A stretch of 59,597 nt of DNA from Sphingopyxis sp. Lineage in GTDB: Bacteria > Pseudomonadota > Alphaproteobacteria > Sphingomonadales > Sphingomonadaceae. The translations under genes and the position numbers were made by a program. A model generated the notes under the pieces. It did no database searches. It was given only the letters and a program-made list of their open reading frames with translations, and was not told the DNA's origin. Shown here piece by piece: positions 33,249-42,244 of this stretch. How positions within the stretch are numbered: position 1 is the first letter of the stretch; every line of letters starts with the position of its first letter. The stretch covers positions 25,919 through 85,515 of the forward strand of contig NZ_JAOZVW010000159.1 of assembly GCF_025869345.1 (NCBI RefSeq). The letters run 5' to 3'.

Positions 33249-33276
33249 TGGCGGAGTTCGTCCGCGTGGCGGATAA

Positions 33277-34335
33277 TCAGGCCGCCTTGCGCAAAAAGCC
33301 CTGGTTGCCGCCATTGCGGTTCGGCGCAAAGCCGTTGGCCGCCAGGCTTTCCTCGACCGTGTCGTAGAATATGCCGATCTTGCTGATCTCGCGCGCCTGC
33401 TGCGCGGTGGCGATCGGGCGGCCGAACTCGCCGGCGATGCGCACCAGCTGCTCGATCTGCGCGACGCTGCTCATCTTCGCCGTGCGCGACTGGTTCCACA
33501 GGCAATCCTCGGTGCCGCAGCGCACGTGCAGCCCCATCGCGATGCCGATCATGTTAACCGGCAGCACGTTGCGCAGCGAACTCTCCACCGTCAGCACCGC
33601 GCCATCGGGCGCCGCACGCACGAAATTGGCGAGATTATAGATGTTCGCCTGATCCATGCCGCCGCCGAGCGCGACCCAGTTCATCACCAGCGGGCCTTTA
33701 TAGACGCCGCGCCGCATCAGGCGCTCGACCGTTTCGAAGCTGTTGATGTTGTAGCATTGGAACGCGCTCTGGATCCCCGCCGCGCTGAGCCGCTGGATAT
33801 GCTCTTCGTACCAGCTGGGATTCGAAGGCACGATCATGTCGGTGAACGCATCGTAGACCGCGGGATTCTCGCGCGACGTCCCCTTATAATCCGCCACTTC
33901 AGCATGCTCGGTGAGGTTCATCTGCGAGGTGTTGATCGTCACCGTCACCTGATCGGGCTTGGGATCGAGTTCGGCGAGCATGTGCCGCGTGTCGTCGCTC
34001 AGCCACTTGGCGGCGGCGCCGTCGCTCTCGGGCGAGAAGCTGATCGAGCCGCCGACCTGGATGATCATTTCGGGCACGGCGGCGCGCACGCCGGCGATCA
34101 GTTCGTTGAACTTCGACAGCCGTTTGCTGCCCTTGCCGTCGAGTTCGCGGACATGCAGGTGCAGCACCGTCGCACCGGCGTTGTAGCAATCCACCGCCTT
34201 CTGAATCTGTTCTTCCATCGTCACTGGGATGTCTTCGGGAAAGTCCGAGGGCACCCAGCCGGGCGCGTAGGGCGCCGCGGTGATGATCAGCGGCTGCTGG
34301 TTCTCGGGATACAGGTGCCCGTCGAGAAAATTCAT
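33277..34335 (-). CDS. BKACE-family enzyme 2 (beta-keto acid cleavage enzyme, DUF849)
   Basis: The 352-residue protein is a close paralogue of the BKACE at 31487: identical length, the same N-terminus MNFLDGHLYPENQQP, HLHVRE metal pair, VGGSISF and NRNGGNQGFLRK tail. Differences are scattered (for example LNWVAISGG against MNWVALGGG), so both copies have been maintained by selection after duplication. The gene is in inverted orientation and convergent with BKACE 1, with yeiE/yeiH fragments between. Operator copy C (34435-34467) lies about 99 nt upstream of the ATG. Two isozymes may handle two keto-acid intermediates, or give dosage. Confidence 0.9.
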   Translation of the reverse strand: MNFLDGHLYPENQQPLIITAAPYAPGWVPSDFPEDIPVTMEEQIQKAVDCYNAGATVLHLHVRELDGKGSKRLSKFNELIAGVRAAVPEMIIQVGGSISFSPESDGAAAKWLSDDTRHMLAELDPKPDQVTVTINTSQMNLTEHAEVADYKGTSRENPAVYDAFTDMIVPSNPSWYEEHIQRLSAAGIQSAFQCYNINSFETVERLMRRGVYKGPLVMNWVALGGGMDQANIYNLANFVRAAPDGAVLTVESSLRNVLPVNMIGIAMGLHVRCGTEDCLWNQSRTAKMSSVAQIEQLVRIAGEFGRPIATAQQAREISKIGIFYDTVEESLAANGFAPNRNGGNQGFLRKAA

Positions 34336-34434
34336 CGCACGTCTCCGGCTGGGAGGGCGCGCTGCCTTCGGCAATCGCTGACCCTCTTGATTTCGCTGGG
34401 CCGAGCTTAGGCGCGGTCGCGGATGACAATTCCA

Positions 34435-34467
34435 CATCTGGTGCCACAGTTTTGACAATTGATGCCA
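34435..34467 (-). promoter_or_regulatory. Operator copy C of the AraC-type regulon (upstream of BKACE 2)
   Basis: On the minus strand, TGGCATCAATTG and TGGCACCAGATG are 21 bp apart. The repeat is in the direction of BKACE 2 and at nearly the same distance from the ATG (about 99 nt) as copy B is from BKACE 1 (about 95 nt). The surrounding sequence also matches copy B in the ATGTGG just after the second unit. Confidence 0.75.
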
Positions 34468-34495
34468 TCGCGGCGCGGTGTTTCCCCTCGAAGGC

Positions 34496-35380
34496 TTATC
34501 GCGCGAATTCGTCGAGCAGGATATCGACCAGACCCGGGGCGACGCCGGTGCGTCGGACCAGCATCATTTCGAAATCGGCTTCGAAGTCGTCGATCGGGAC
34601 GAACGAGAGGCCTTCGAGCCCGAGCCGCTGCAGCGACGCCGGCGCGAGAATGAGGCCAAGCCCGGCGGCGGCGAGGCTGGCCGCGCTGATATAATCGGGG
34701 GTCTCGATCGTGTTCGCGGCCGGAAACCCGCCCTTTTTCGCCAAGGCGCGCACATGTTCGATCAGCCCGACACTTTCCTTGAACTGCGGCACGATGAAGG
34801 TCTTGGCCGCCAGCTCGGCCACACTGACGCGGGCCCGGCCACCGAATTCGTCGCCCGACCGGAGCGCCAGCATGACCCCTTCGCGGTGGATGACATGCGC
34901 CTCGGTTCCCGGCGGGTAGCTCGGGCGCGGCCGCGTCAAGGCGATGTCGAGCCGCCCATCGGCGAGCGCGGCAAGCTGATCGGGGGTTTCCATCAGAACA
35001 AGCCGAACCTCGATTCCCGGGCGCGCGGCGGCAAGACACTGGACGATCCGCGTGACGAGGCCCGCCATCGCCGCCGAAAATACATAGCCGATGCGAAGCG
35101 GCCCCGCCTCGCCGCGCGCCAGGCTCTGCCCCACCCGCGCCGCCGCCTCCAGCCGCGCCAGCGTGCCCCGCGCCTCGTCCAGAAAAAGTTCGCCGACGCG
35201 CGTCAGCGTGACCGCACGCCGGTTCGACCGATCGACAAGCGGCGCGCCGAGCCCATCCTCGAGCCGGCGCAGCCGCTTGCTGACGACCGACTGGACCACC
35301 CCGAGCTGATCGGCCGCCTGCACGAAGCTGCGCGTTTTCGCGACCGCGATGAAACAGGAGAGCTGTTCGGCATCAATCAT
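34496..35380 (-). CDS. LysR-family transcriptional regulator
   Basis: The 294-residue protein has the LysR helix-turn-helix ([41 protein letters not shown]-like PLVDRSNR) and a two-lobed effector domain ([16 protein letters not shown]). It is divergent from the acyl-CoA dehydrogenase/CoA-transferase pair with a 96-nt gap, the normal arrangement for a LysR activator. A short inverted repeat, CAATC-CGC-GATTG (35390-35402), lies just upstream of its ATG and may be an autoregulatory half of its site. It probably responds to an acyl-CoA or acid of that pathway. Confidence 0.9.
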   Translation of the reverse strand: MIDAEQLSCFIAVAKTRSFVQAADQLGVVQSVVSKRLRRLEDGLGAPLVDRSNRRAVTLTRVGELFLDEARGTLARLEAAARVGQSLARGEAGPLRIGYVFSAAMAGLVTRIVQCLAAARPGIEVRLVLMETPDQLAALADGRLDIALTRPRPSYPPGTEAHVIHREGVMLALRSGDEFGGRARVSVAELAAKTFIVPQFKESVGLIEHVRALAKKGGFPAANTIETPDYISAASLAAAGLGLILAPASLQRLGLEGLSFVPIDDFEADFEMMLVRRTGVAPGLVDILLDEFAR

Positions 35381-35476
35381 TCATCATTCCAATCCGCGAT
35401 TGATGTTTGCGATTTCTGGCATTGTTCGGAATTGAAATCAAGGCAAGGGACGGCGGGAATTCGAAGGAGAGATCAG

Positions 35477-36661
35477 ATGGCGGCAATGACCAGATTCGAT
35501 TGGGACGATGCGTTCCGGATCGAGGATGAACTTCAGGAAGACGAGCGGCTGATCCGCGATGCGGCGCGCGCCTTTGCGCAGGATCGCCTCCAGCCGCGCA
35601 TCATCGAGGCGTTCGAAACCGAACAGACCGACCCGGCCATCTTCGCCGAAATGGGCGCACAGGGCCTGCTAGGCGTCACCATTCCCGAAGAATATGGCGG
35701 TGCCGGCGCGTCCTATGTTTCCTATGGGCTGATCGCGCGCGAGATCGAACGCGTGGATTCGGGCTATCGGTCGATGATGAGCGTCCAGTCGAGCCTCGTC
35801 ATCTACCCCATCTTCGCTTACGGCTCCGAAGAGCAGAAGAAGCGCTACCTCCCCGGCCTGACCAGCGGCGCGCTGATCGGCTGCTTCGGCCTCACCGAGC
35901 CCGATGCGGGGTCCGACCCCGGCGGGATGCGGACCACTGCGGTCAAAGTCGCCGACGGCTATCGGCTGAACGGCAACAAGACCTGGATCTCCAACGCCCC
36001 GATCGCCGACGTGTTCGTGGTCTGGGCGAAATCCGAAGCGCATGGCGGCGCGATCCGCGGCTTCATCCTCGAAAGAGGCATGAAGGGGCTGTCGGCGCCA
36101 AAGATCGAAAACAAGCTCTCGCTCCGCGCCTCGATTACCGGGATGATCAATCTCGACGATGTCGTCGTCCCCGAAGATGCGCTCCTGCCGCATGTCGAGG
36201 GATTGAAGGGTCCGTTCGGATGTCTCAACCGCGCCCGCTACGGCATTTCATGGGGCGCGCTCGGCGCCGCCGAATTTTGCTATGGCGCGGCGCGGCAATA
36301 TGGGCTCGACCGGCACCAGTTCGGCCGCCCGCTCGCAGCGACGCAATTGTTCCAGAAAAAGCTCGCCGACATGGCGACCGAGATCAGCCTCGGGCTGCAC
36401 GCTTCGCTGCGGGTCGGCCGCCTGCTCGATGCCGAGAATTTCGCGCCCGAGATGATCTCGATCGTCAAGCGCAACAATGTCGGCAAGGCGCTCGATATTG
36501 CAAGAATGGCGCGCGACATGCACGGCGGCAACGGCATATCGGGCGAATATCAGGTCATCCGGCATATGCTGAACCTCGAGACGGTGAACACTTATGAAGG
36601 GACGCACGACGTCCATGCGCTGATCATCGGACGCGCGATCACCGGCCTCGCCGCCTTCTGA
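35477..36661 (+). CDS. Glutaryl-CoA-dehydrogenase-like acyl-CoA dehydrogenase
   Basis: The 394-residue flavoprotein has the acyl-CoA dehydrogenase signatures [16 protein letters not shown] and [12 protein letters not shown], with [20 protein letters not shown] near the end. The catalytic base is Glu374 in [19 protein letters not shown], which is the ending typical of glutaryl-CoA dehydrogenase. GcdH oxidises and decarboxylates glutaryl-CoA to crotonyl-CoA. The partner gene overlaps by 1 nt and encodes a family III CoA-transferase, the usual partner that makes glutaryl-CoA. The ATG at 35477 follows AAGGAGAG. I am confident in the family; glutaryl-CoA as true substrate is likely but unproven. 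Confidence 0.9.
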   Translation: MAAMTRFDWDDAFRIEDELQEDERLIRDAARAFAQDRLQPRIIEAFETEQTDPAIFAEMGAQGLLGVTIPEEYGGAGASYVSYGLIAREIERVDSGYRSMMSVQSSLVIYPIFAYGSEEQKKRYLPGLTSGALIGCFGLTEPDAGSDPGGMRTTAVKVADGYRLNGNKTWISNAPIADVFVVWAKSEAHGGAIRGFILERGMKGLSAPKIENKLSLRASITGMINLDDVVVPEDALLPHVEGLKGPFGCLNRARYGISWGALGAAEFCYGAARQYGLDRHQFGRPLAATQLFQKKLADMATEISLGLHASLRVGRLLDAENFAPEMISIVKRNNVGKALDIARMARDMHGGNGISGEYQVIRHMLNLETVNTYEGTHDVHALIIGRAITGLAAF

Positions 36662-37785
36662 TGCCGGACCTGCCGCCCCTCCACGGCCTGCGCGTCATCG
36701 AGCTCGCGCGGATTCTCGCCGGCCCCTGGGCGGGGCAGATCCTTGCCGACCTCGGCGCCAGCGTCGTCAAGGTCGAGGGTCCGGCGGGCGACGACACGCG
36801 AAGCTGGGGGCCGCCCTTCATCGATCGCGGCGACGGGTCGGCGGACGCGGCCTATTTCCACGCCGCCAATCGCGGCAAGCGCTCGGTCGCGATCGATTTC
36901 TCGACCGAAAAGGGACAGGAAGCGGTGCGCGATCTGGTTCGCGACGCCGATGTCGTGATCGAGAATTTCAAGCTCGGCGGGCTCGCCCGCTATGGCCTCG
37001 ATTACGCCTCGCTCGCGAAGATCAACCCGCGCCTTGTCTATTGCTCGATCACGGGCTTTGGCCAGGATGGCCCCTATGCGCCGCGCCCCGGCTACGACTT
37101 CATCGTCCAGGGGATGAGCGGCATCATGGACCTGACCGGCGACCCCGCGGGATCACCGCAAAAGATCGGCGTGGCCTATGCCGATATCATGACCGGCCTC
37201 TATTCGGTCATCGCGATCCAGGCGGCGCTCGCCGAGCGCGCGCAAAGCGGTGTCGGCCAGCACATCGACATGGCGCTGCTCGACGTGATGGTCGGGACGC
37301 TCGCCAATCAGGCGATGAATTTCCTCGCGTCGGGAACGACGCCGCGCCGGCTGGGCAACGCCCATCCGAACATCGCGCCCTATGAAGCCTATCCGACCGC
37401 TGACAGCTGGATCATCCTCGCCGTCGGCAACGACGAACAGTTCCGCCGCTGCTGCCGGATTCTCGATATTGATCCCGGCGACGCCTTCGCGACCAACGCT
37501 GAGCGCGTGAAAAACCGCGCGGCGCTGAACATCCCGATTACCGAGGCGACGCGCCGCTGGAATCGCGACGCGCTTCTTGCAGCTCTTGCGGCCGAGGGGG
37601 TCCCGGCGGGCCCGATCAACAGCGTTGCCGAGGCATTCGATGACCCCCAGGTCCGGCATCGCGGCATGCGGATCGCCATCGACGATGGCTGCGGAGGAAT
37701 CGTGCCCGGCGTGCGCCTGCCGGTCCGCTTCTCGCGCTCGCCGCTCGCCGCCACGACGGTATCGCCGCCGCTCGGCGGCATGTGA
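36661..37785 (+). CDS. Family III CoA-transferase (CaiB/Frc-like)
   Basis: The 374-residue protein matches CaiB/BaiF/formyl-CoA transferases: LRVIELARILAGPWAGQ at the start, DLGASVVKVEGP, FHAANRGKRSVAIDF, and the catalytic Asp146 in RPGYDFIVQGMSG. It transfers CoA between carboxylic acids through an aspartyl-CoA intermediate. Its ATG overlaps the stop codon of the dehydrogenase gene (TGATG), so the two are coupled. Next to a GcdH-like enzyme it probably behaves like succinyl-CoA:glutarate CoA-transferase (SUGCT type). The C-terminus is about 20-30 residues shorter than many homologues but keeps the closing PPLGG motif. Confidence 0.9.
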   Translation: MPDLPPLHGLRVIELARILAGPWAGQILADLGASVVKVEGPAGDDTRSWGPPFIDRGDGSADAAYFHAANRGKRSVAIDFSTEKGQEAVRDLVRDADVVIENFKLGGLARYGLDYASLAKINPRLVYCSITGFGQDGPYAPRPGYDFIVQGMSGIMDLTGDPAGSPQKIGVAYADIMTGLYSVIAIQAALAERAQSGVGQHIDMALLDVMVGTLANQAMNFLASGTTPRRLGNAHPNIAPYEAYPTADSWIILAVGNDEQFRRCCRILDIDPGDAFATNAERVKNRAALNIPITEATRRWNRDALLAALAAEGVPAGPINSVAEAFDDPQVRHRGMRIAIDDGCGGIVPGVRLPVRFSRSPLAATTVSPPLGGM

Positions 37786-37911
37786 CCACTCCGACAGCGA
37801 ATAGCCGATCAGGGAAGCGTCGATAGGCGACGCGATCTGAGAGATGTTGCGGCCGCCCCGTTGGGGACCGGCGTAAGGGGAACGAATATCTGTCGAAAAA
37901 GGCCAATGCCT

Positions 37912-38121
37912 CGCAACACGGCCGCGCCCGACGAGGACAATATGTATCTGCTCGGCAAGGTCGGCAGCGCCGAACTCAAAGCCCGCTTCCTCGGTCCGCT
38001 CGTCGAGGGCCGTGCGCGATCGGCTTTCTTCATGACCGGGCCCGCCGAGGAAGGTGGCGCGGGCTCCGACCCGTCGATGATGAAAACGACATGCCGGCTG
38101 GATGCCAATGGCCACTTGCGG
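37912..38121 (+). pseudogene. Acyl-CoA dehydrogenase N-terminal/middle fragment
   Basis: About 70 codons read APDEDNMYLLGKVGSAELKA, then FLGPLVEGRARSAFFMT, then EEGGAGSDPSMMKTT. This is the middle-domain signature of a second acyl-CoA dehydrogenase (ACAD10/11-like wording). Upstream and downstream sequence in all frames lacks the rest of the enzyme. The remainder of the 37786-38371 gap holds no recognisable gene. It is a relic, probably left by recombination at the end of the dehydrogenase/CoA-transferase operon. Confidence 0.65.
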
Positions 38122-38371
38122 CCAGTCTGCTTTTGGGCGCAAATCCAGGGCAGCTGACGTTGAGTAAGGAGCTGTTGCCCTCACGCTGCAGAGGCATTTA
38201 GGCGCCGAGCGCGATGCGCTTCTGCTTTCCATGCCAAGTGCATTTGAAGCACCGCAGCCGCGCGCCGGCCAGATGCCCGCTGTCGCGAGCATTGCCTTGT
38301 TTGACGGATCGACAGTATCCTAGCCCATCGAAGCCTTCCAATTGACACCGAACGCCGCGGCATCGCCGATC

Positions 38372-39415
38372 CTATGCTTCAACCATCGGCGTCACGCCGG
38401 GACGGTGCGACACGAAATCCGCCCCCATCAGCATAGACGGCGTATAGAAGCCCGCCTTCGTAGGCGCCGCGGAACAATGGGCCGCAATCTCCAGGGCCGT
38501 GTCGACGGTCAGGGCGTAGACATTCGGCGCCGAGAAGCCGAGAGCGACGCGGCCGCCACCCGCATCGACGGCTTCTCCCCAGAATTCGGTGCGCTGCTCT
38601 GCGCGCGCCTGCGCGTCGGGTCCGCCGCTGAGGACGCGTTCGACCAGCCGGGTGAGACGCTTTTGCACGAAGGGCGTCGCGACAAGGCGACGGAGCGGGT
38701 TCGCCAGCTTCATCGCGATCCCGGCGGCGAGCGGCGCCGCCGAATAGACCATGATGTTCGGGATCCCTGTCGTGACCCCAGCGGTATAGACGTCGCCATA
38801 GGGAACGGTCGCCGCCCAGCGTTCGCCAAGCGGAAAGGGGATGCGGCGGATGTCGTAACCGTCGGGAACGCGGACCAGAGCGTGATCGCGGCGGATCATG
38901 CCGCCCTGCTTCAGCCCCTCGATGGTCGTCTTGGCGGTGCCCACGCTCGGCTTGGTGCCGAAGGAGAAGGCGAGGTTCAGCGATACCGCGTCGGGCTTGC
39001 GGGCTTTCAGGGTCGCGGCGAGACAGTCGGTCGGCACGACGTCGAAGCCAGCGCCCGGGCACAGGATCACGCCGGCGCTCCGCGCCTCGGCATCGAGCCG
39101 GTGGCAATGAGCGAGCGCGGGTATCTCTCCCGTCACGTCGACATAATGGACGCCGCGGGCGAGGCATGCGCCGGTCAGCAAAGCTGCCGTCTGCGAAAAG
39201 GGGCCGGCGCAGTTCAGAATGGTTCGGATGCCGTCCAGATGGTTCCGCGCATCGTCCACGGGGAAAGCCCGGCAATCGAGATCGAGTTCGGCCGCGAGCC
39301 GCTTCAGCCTGTCGGCATTGCGCCCGGCGATGACCGGACGGAGACCGCGCCGGACCGCCTCGCGCGCGATGAGTTCGCCCGTGTAGCCATAGGCGCCATA
39401 GATCATGAGTCGCAT
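38372..39415 (-). CDS. Saccharopine-dehydrogenase-like NAD(P)-binding oxidoreductase (trans-acting enoyl reductase type)
   Basis: The 347-residue protein starts MRLMIYGAYGYTGELIARE with a GxxGxxG Rossmann motif and continues with PVIAGRNADRLKRLA and ILNCAGPFSQTAALLTGACL. This is the Sacchrp_dh_NADP family pattern. The centre has VHYVDVTGEIPAL and CPGAGFDVVPTDCLA, as in trans-acting enoyl reductases. I choose the ATG at 39415 because AGGAG lies upstream and the Rossmann strand begins directly. It is the last gene of a five-gene minus-strand operon. It probably reduces a double bond or oxidises a hydroxyl of the amidohydrolase pathway. Confidence 0.82.
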   Translation of the reverse strand: MRLMIYGAYGYTGELIAREAVRRGLRPVIAGRNADRLKRLAAELDLDCRAFPVDDARNHLDGIRTILNCAGPFSQTAALLTGACLARGVHYVDVTGEIPALAHCHRLDAEARSAGVILCPGAGFDVVPTDCLAATLKARKPDAVSLNLAFSFGTKPSVGTAKTTIEGLKQGGMIRRDHALVRVPDGYDIRRIPFPLGERWAATVPYGDVYTAGVTTGIPNIMVYSAAPLAAGIAMKLANPLRRLVATPFVQKRLTRLVERVLSGGPDAQARAEQRTEFWGEAVDAGGGRVALGFSAPNVYALTVDTALEIAAHCSAAPTKAGFYTPSMLMGADFVSHRPGVTPMVEA

Positions 39416-39481
39416 CGATGATGCTCCTGCGCAAATCGACATTCGATGTTGGAGGGCGCCTGCAAATCGTCCATGCAGCGG

Positions 39482-40483
39482 TCAGAATTCGAGGCAGATT
39501 TTCCCGAAATGCTTGTGCGCGGCCTGATGAGCGAAAGCCTCGCCAATCCTGTCGAGCGGGAAGCTGGAATCGATCACCGGGCGGATGCCGGTGGCCTCGA
39601 TCGCCCGGATCATATCCTCCTGATGCTCGCGCGACCCCACGGTGACGCCCTTGATCGCGACATTCTTACCCATGGCGACCGCTGTGGGCACTTCGCCCGC
39701 CCAGCCCGCGAGCACGCCGATCAGCGAGATATGACCGCTGATACGGACGGCCTGCAACGATTGCGCCATGGTCCCGGCGCCGCCGACCTCGACGACCACA
39801 TCGACGCCGCGTTTGGCGAGAACCGCCGCCGCCTGCCCCCACTCGGGCTGTTCCTTGTAGTTGATCAGATGATCGGCGCCGAGCGTCTTCAGCCGCGCGA
39901 GCTTTTCGGCCGACGAAGAGGTCGAGATCACGGTCGCGCCCGCGGCCTTGGCGAACTGCAGCGCGAAGATCGAGACGCCGCCGGTGCCTTGGGTCAGCAC
40001 CACGTCGCCGGGCTTGATCCGCGCCTCGACCATCAGCGCGCGCCACGCGGTCAGTGCCGCGCACGGCAGCGTCGCGGCTTCCCTATAGTCCCAGCCCGCG
40101 GGCAGCCGGGTGAAGGCGCTCGCCGGGGCTGCGACGAGCTCGGCCGCGAAACCGTCGGCATGGTCGCCGGGCACGCCGACCATGCGCTCGAACGACGGTC
40201 GGCCCGTCGCCCAGTTCGGAAAGAACAGCGACAGCACCTTGTCGCCGGGCGCGAAGGCGGTGACGCCGTCCCCGACCGCGACCACCTCGCCCGCGCCGTC
40301 CGACATCGGGATGCGGCCGTCGGCGGTTGGAATCTGCCCCACGACCACCGCATAGTCGTGAAAGTTCAGCGAGCTGGCATGGACCCGGACCAGGATCTGG
40401 CCGGGGCCCGCAACCGGGTCGGGCCGGGTCTCGATGACGATATTGCCCAGCCCAGCAGGCGATTTGACGGCGGCGACCTTCAT
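39482..40483 (-). CDS. Medium-chain alcohol dehydrogenase-like reductase (MDR family)
   Basis: The 333-residue protein has the MDR catalytic-domain segment RVHASSLNFHDYAVV, PMSDGAGEVVAVGDGV, and the cofactor motif VLTQGTGGVSIFALQFAK. It lacks the four-cysteine structural zinc lobe, so it is probably an NADPH-dependent enone or quinone reductase. Its ATG at 40483 overlaps the stop of amidohydrolase 1 as ATGA, so I prefer it to an in-frame ATG 12 nt earlier. It acts in the same operon as the two amidohydrolases and the saccharopine-dehydrogenase-like enzyme. Confidence 0.87.
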   Translation of the reverse strand: MKVAAVKSPAGLGNIVIETRPDPVAGPGQILVRVHASSLNFHDYAVVVGQIPTADGRIPMSDGAGEVVAVGDGVTAFAPGDKVLSLFFPNWATGRPSFERMVGVPGDHADGFAAELVAAPASAFTRLPAGWDYREAATLPCAALTAWRALMVEARIKPGDVVLTQGTGGVSIFALQFAKAAGATVISTSSSAEKLARLKTLGADHLINYKEQPEWGQAAAVLAKRGVDVVVEVGGAGTMAQSLQAVRISGHISLIGVLAGWAGEVPTAVAMGKNVAIKGVTVGSREHQEDMIRAIEATGIRPVIDSSFPLDRIGEAFAHQAAHKHFGKICLEF

Positions 40484-41670
40484 GGCAACAGCCACTCGGC
40501 ATTGGTGCGGAAGAATTTGAGCGCGATCTCCTCGCCCAACGGCTCGACCTTCGCGAGCATGTTCTTCATCGAATCCTTCGTGCCCTCGACGTGCGGATAG
40601 TCGGTCGAGAAGCAGAAGACGTCGGCGAGGTTCGGATCGTCCTGGAAATAGCGCTCGACCGGCTCGAAATTGAACGGTGAGACGCGGACGTTACGGGCAA
40701 TATATTCGGAGGGCTTCAGCGGGAATTTGGCCGCCGCGGCGCCCGGAAAGACCTTTACATACATATCCATGCGCCGCGCCGCGGGTCCGACCCAATAGGC
40801 GCCGACCTCGAGCAGCCCGACGCGGAGCCGCGGGAAGCGTTCGAACACCCCGCCCAGCACCAGCGCCGAGAGATAATTTTCGATCGCCATATGGACGGTC
40901 GAAAACATCTGGATGTTCGTGTTGGGGATTTCGGGCGACTGGAACAGATCCTGAAACGTCTCGGCAAAGGCCCAGCGCGGGTCGAGGAAGAAGAATTCGG
41001 TGCCGATATGCAGCGTCACCGCGATGTCGTTCGCCTCGAAGAGCGCCCACAGCGGGTCGAGCGACGAATGCGCGGGCGAGACGCCGCCCGGCGGCACGTC
41101 GGCGTTCAGATAGACGGCGCGGATGCCGCCCTCGACGAGCTTCTTCGCGTCGGCGATCATCGCGTCTGCGCTGTCGCGGGTGCGGAGAATCCCGACCACG
41201 CGGATACGGTCGTCGATCGCCGAATTTTCGATCGCCCATTTGTTATAGGCATCGACGTAGCGCTCGGCGAACTCGGGGCGCGACAGCTCGCCGAACATCG
41301 ACGTATCGCCGCCGAAGCGCTGCTCGAACGCGAAGTCGTTCATGCCGCCGACGATCTGCGCCGCGATCGCGGTGGTCGGGAAGACGAGCTGGCGGTCGAT
41401 GCCCATCACGTCCATCACCTCGATCCGCCGCCCGAAATCGACCGCGCTCGGGGCGCCGGGTCCTTTGACCTTCCAGATATTGTCGGCGTCGATCTCCATC
41501 ACGTCCTGGATGTCGGGCTGATGCATGTTGGTCGCGGTCGGATCGGGACGCAGCCTGTCGGCGGCGGCGAAAAGCTCACCGAGCATCCGCCCCGGCTCCC
41601 CGAAGGCGTCTTCCAGCAGATGGCTGGGGATCATCTCGTGCGCGTCGATATCATGTACGAGGATATCCAT
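40480..41670 (-). CDS. Amidohydrolase_2-family protein 1 (ACMSD-like hydrolase/decarboxylase)
   Basis: The 396-residue protein starts with the metal-binding strand VHDIDAHEMIP, a DxDxH variant of the usual DxHxH. It then has VTLHIGTEFFF with the central His and CFSTDYPHVEGTKDSM with the catalytic Asp. The family includes non-oxidative decarboxylases (ACMSD, gamma-resorcylate and 5-carboxyvanillate decarboxylases) and C-C hydrolases. It is paralogous to the product of 42245-43480, sharing the HxEMIPxH, ARNVRVxPFxFEP and FSSDYPHVEG-like blocks. The two genes are separated only by a VOC gene, so they may act as a hetero-oligomer or in successive steps. Confidence 0.88.
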   Translation of the reverse strand: MDILVHDIDAHEMIPSHLLEDAFGEPGRMLGELFAAADRLRPDPTATNMHQPDIQDVMEIDADNIWKVKGPGAPSAVDFGRRIEVMDVMGIDRQLVFPTTAIAAQIVGGMNDFAFEQRFGGDTSMFGELSRPEFAERYVDAYNKWAIENSAIDDRIRVVGILRTRDSADAMIADAKKLVEGGIRAVYLNADVPPGGVSPAHSSLDPLWALFEANDIAVTLHIGTEFFFLDPRWAFAETFQDLFQSPEIPNTNIQMFSTVHMAIENYLSALVLGGVFERFPRLRVGLLEVGAYWVGPAARRMDMYVKVFPGAAAAKFPLKPSEYIARNVRVSPFNFEPVERYFQDDPNLADVFCFSTDYPHVEGTKDSMKNMLAKVEPLGEEIALKFFRTNAEWLLP

Positions 41671-41736
41671 TGCTTCTCTCCCAATTTTGCCGCGACGCGA
41701 AGCCGCGGATTATTCGTCCTACGTGCCGGCCGCGTT

Positions 41737-42180
41737 CTAGAGCGCTTCGAGATCGAGCGGCTTCAGATAGCCGATGAAGTCGTCGTGCGTCCGCCAGTCA
41801 TAGCCCGGCACCTCGCAATAGATCTCGATCGCATTGCCGTCGGGGTCGTAAATGTAGAGGCTGTGGGTCATCCCGTGGTCGAGCGTCGATTCGACCTTCA
41901 CGCCCTTCGCCTTCAAATCCTTGTAGGTCTGGACGAGGGACTCCTCGCTGTCGACGACGAGCGCGATGTGGAGCAGGCCGACCTGATCGGCCTGCGCCGC
42001 CTGCGCGTTCTCGCTAACCTTGAAGACGCCGATGTCGTGGTGATAGTCGTTGAAGCGGAAAAAGGTCGCGTGCGGCGATTCCGAGGAGATTTTCATGCCC
42101 AGAACGCCGACGTAAAATTGTTTCGACACTTCCATGTCGCGCACTTTCAGGACCGCATGTCCCACGCGCTGAATAGCCAT
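41737..42180 (-). CDS. Single-domain VOC (glyoxalase/dioxygenase) protein
   Basis: The 147-residue protein has one vicinal-oxygen-chelate module: QRVGHAVLKVRDMEVSKQFY, a central VGLLHIALVVDSEESLVQTY with His, and YIYDPDGNAIEIYCEVPGY with the closing Glu. This is the pattern of small ring-cleavage dioxygenases and glyoxalases. Two adjacent ATGs (42183 and 42180) follow GGAG; I use the second for spacing. It lies between the two amidohydrolase genes. It may open a ring or isomerise a product handled by them. Confidence 0.85.
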   Translation of the reverse strand: MAIQRVGHAVLKVRDMEVSKQFYVGVLGMKISSESPHATFFRFNDYHHDIGVFKVSENAQAAQADQVGLLHIALVVDSEESLVQTYKDLKAKGVKVESTLDHGMTHSLYIYDPDGNAIEIYCEVPGYDWRTHDDFIGYLKPLDLEAL

Positions 42181-42244
42181 CATCAATCTCCGTTTTCTTC
42201 GCCCATCGACCGGATCGCGGCCGGGGCAGGTTCGTTTCAAATCT

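Noticed and set aside
31359..34467. Transposon or insertion sequence carrying the BKACE inverted pair
   Set aside because: No transposase gene, terminal inverted repeat or target duplication is visible. The repeats found are promoter operators also present at the qor and TonB genes.
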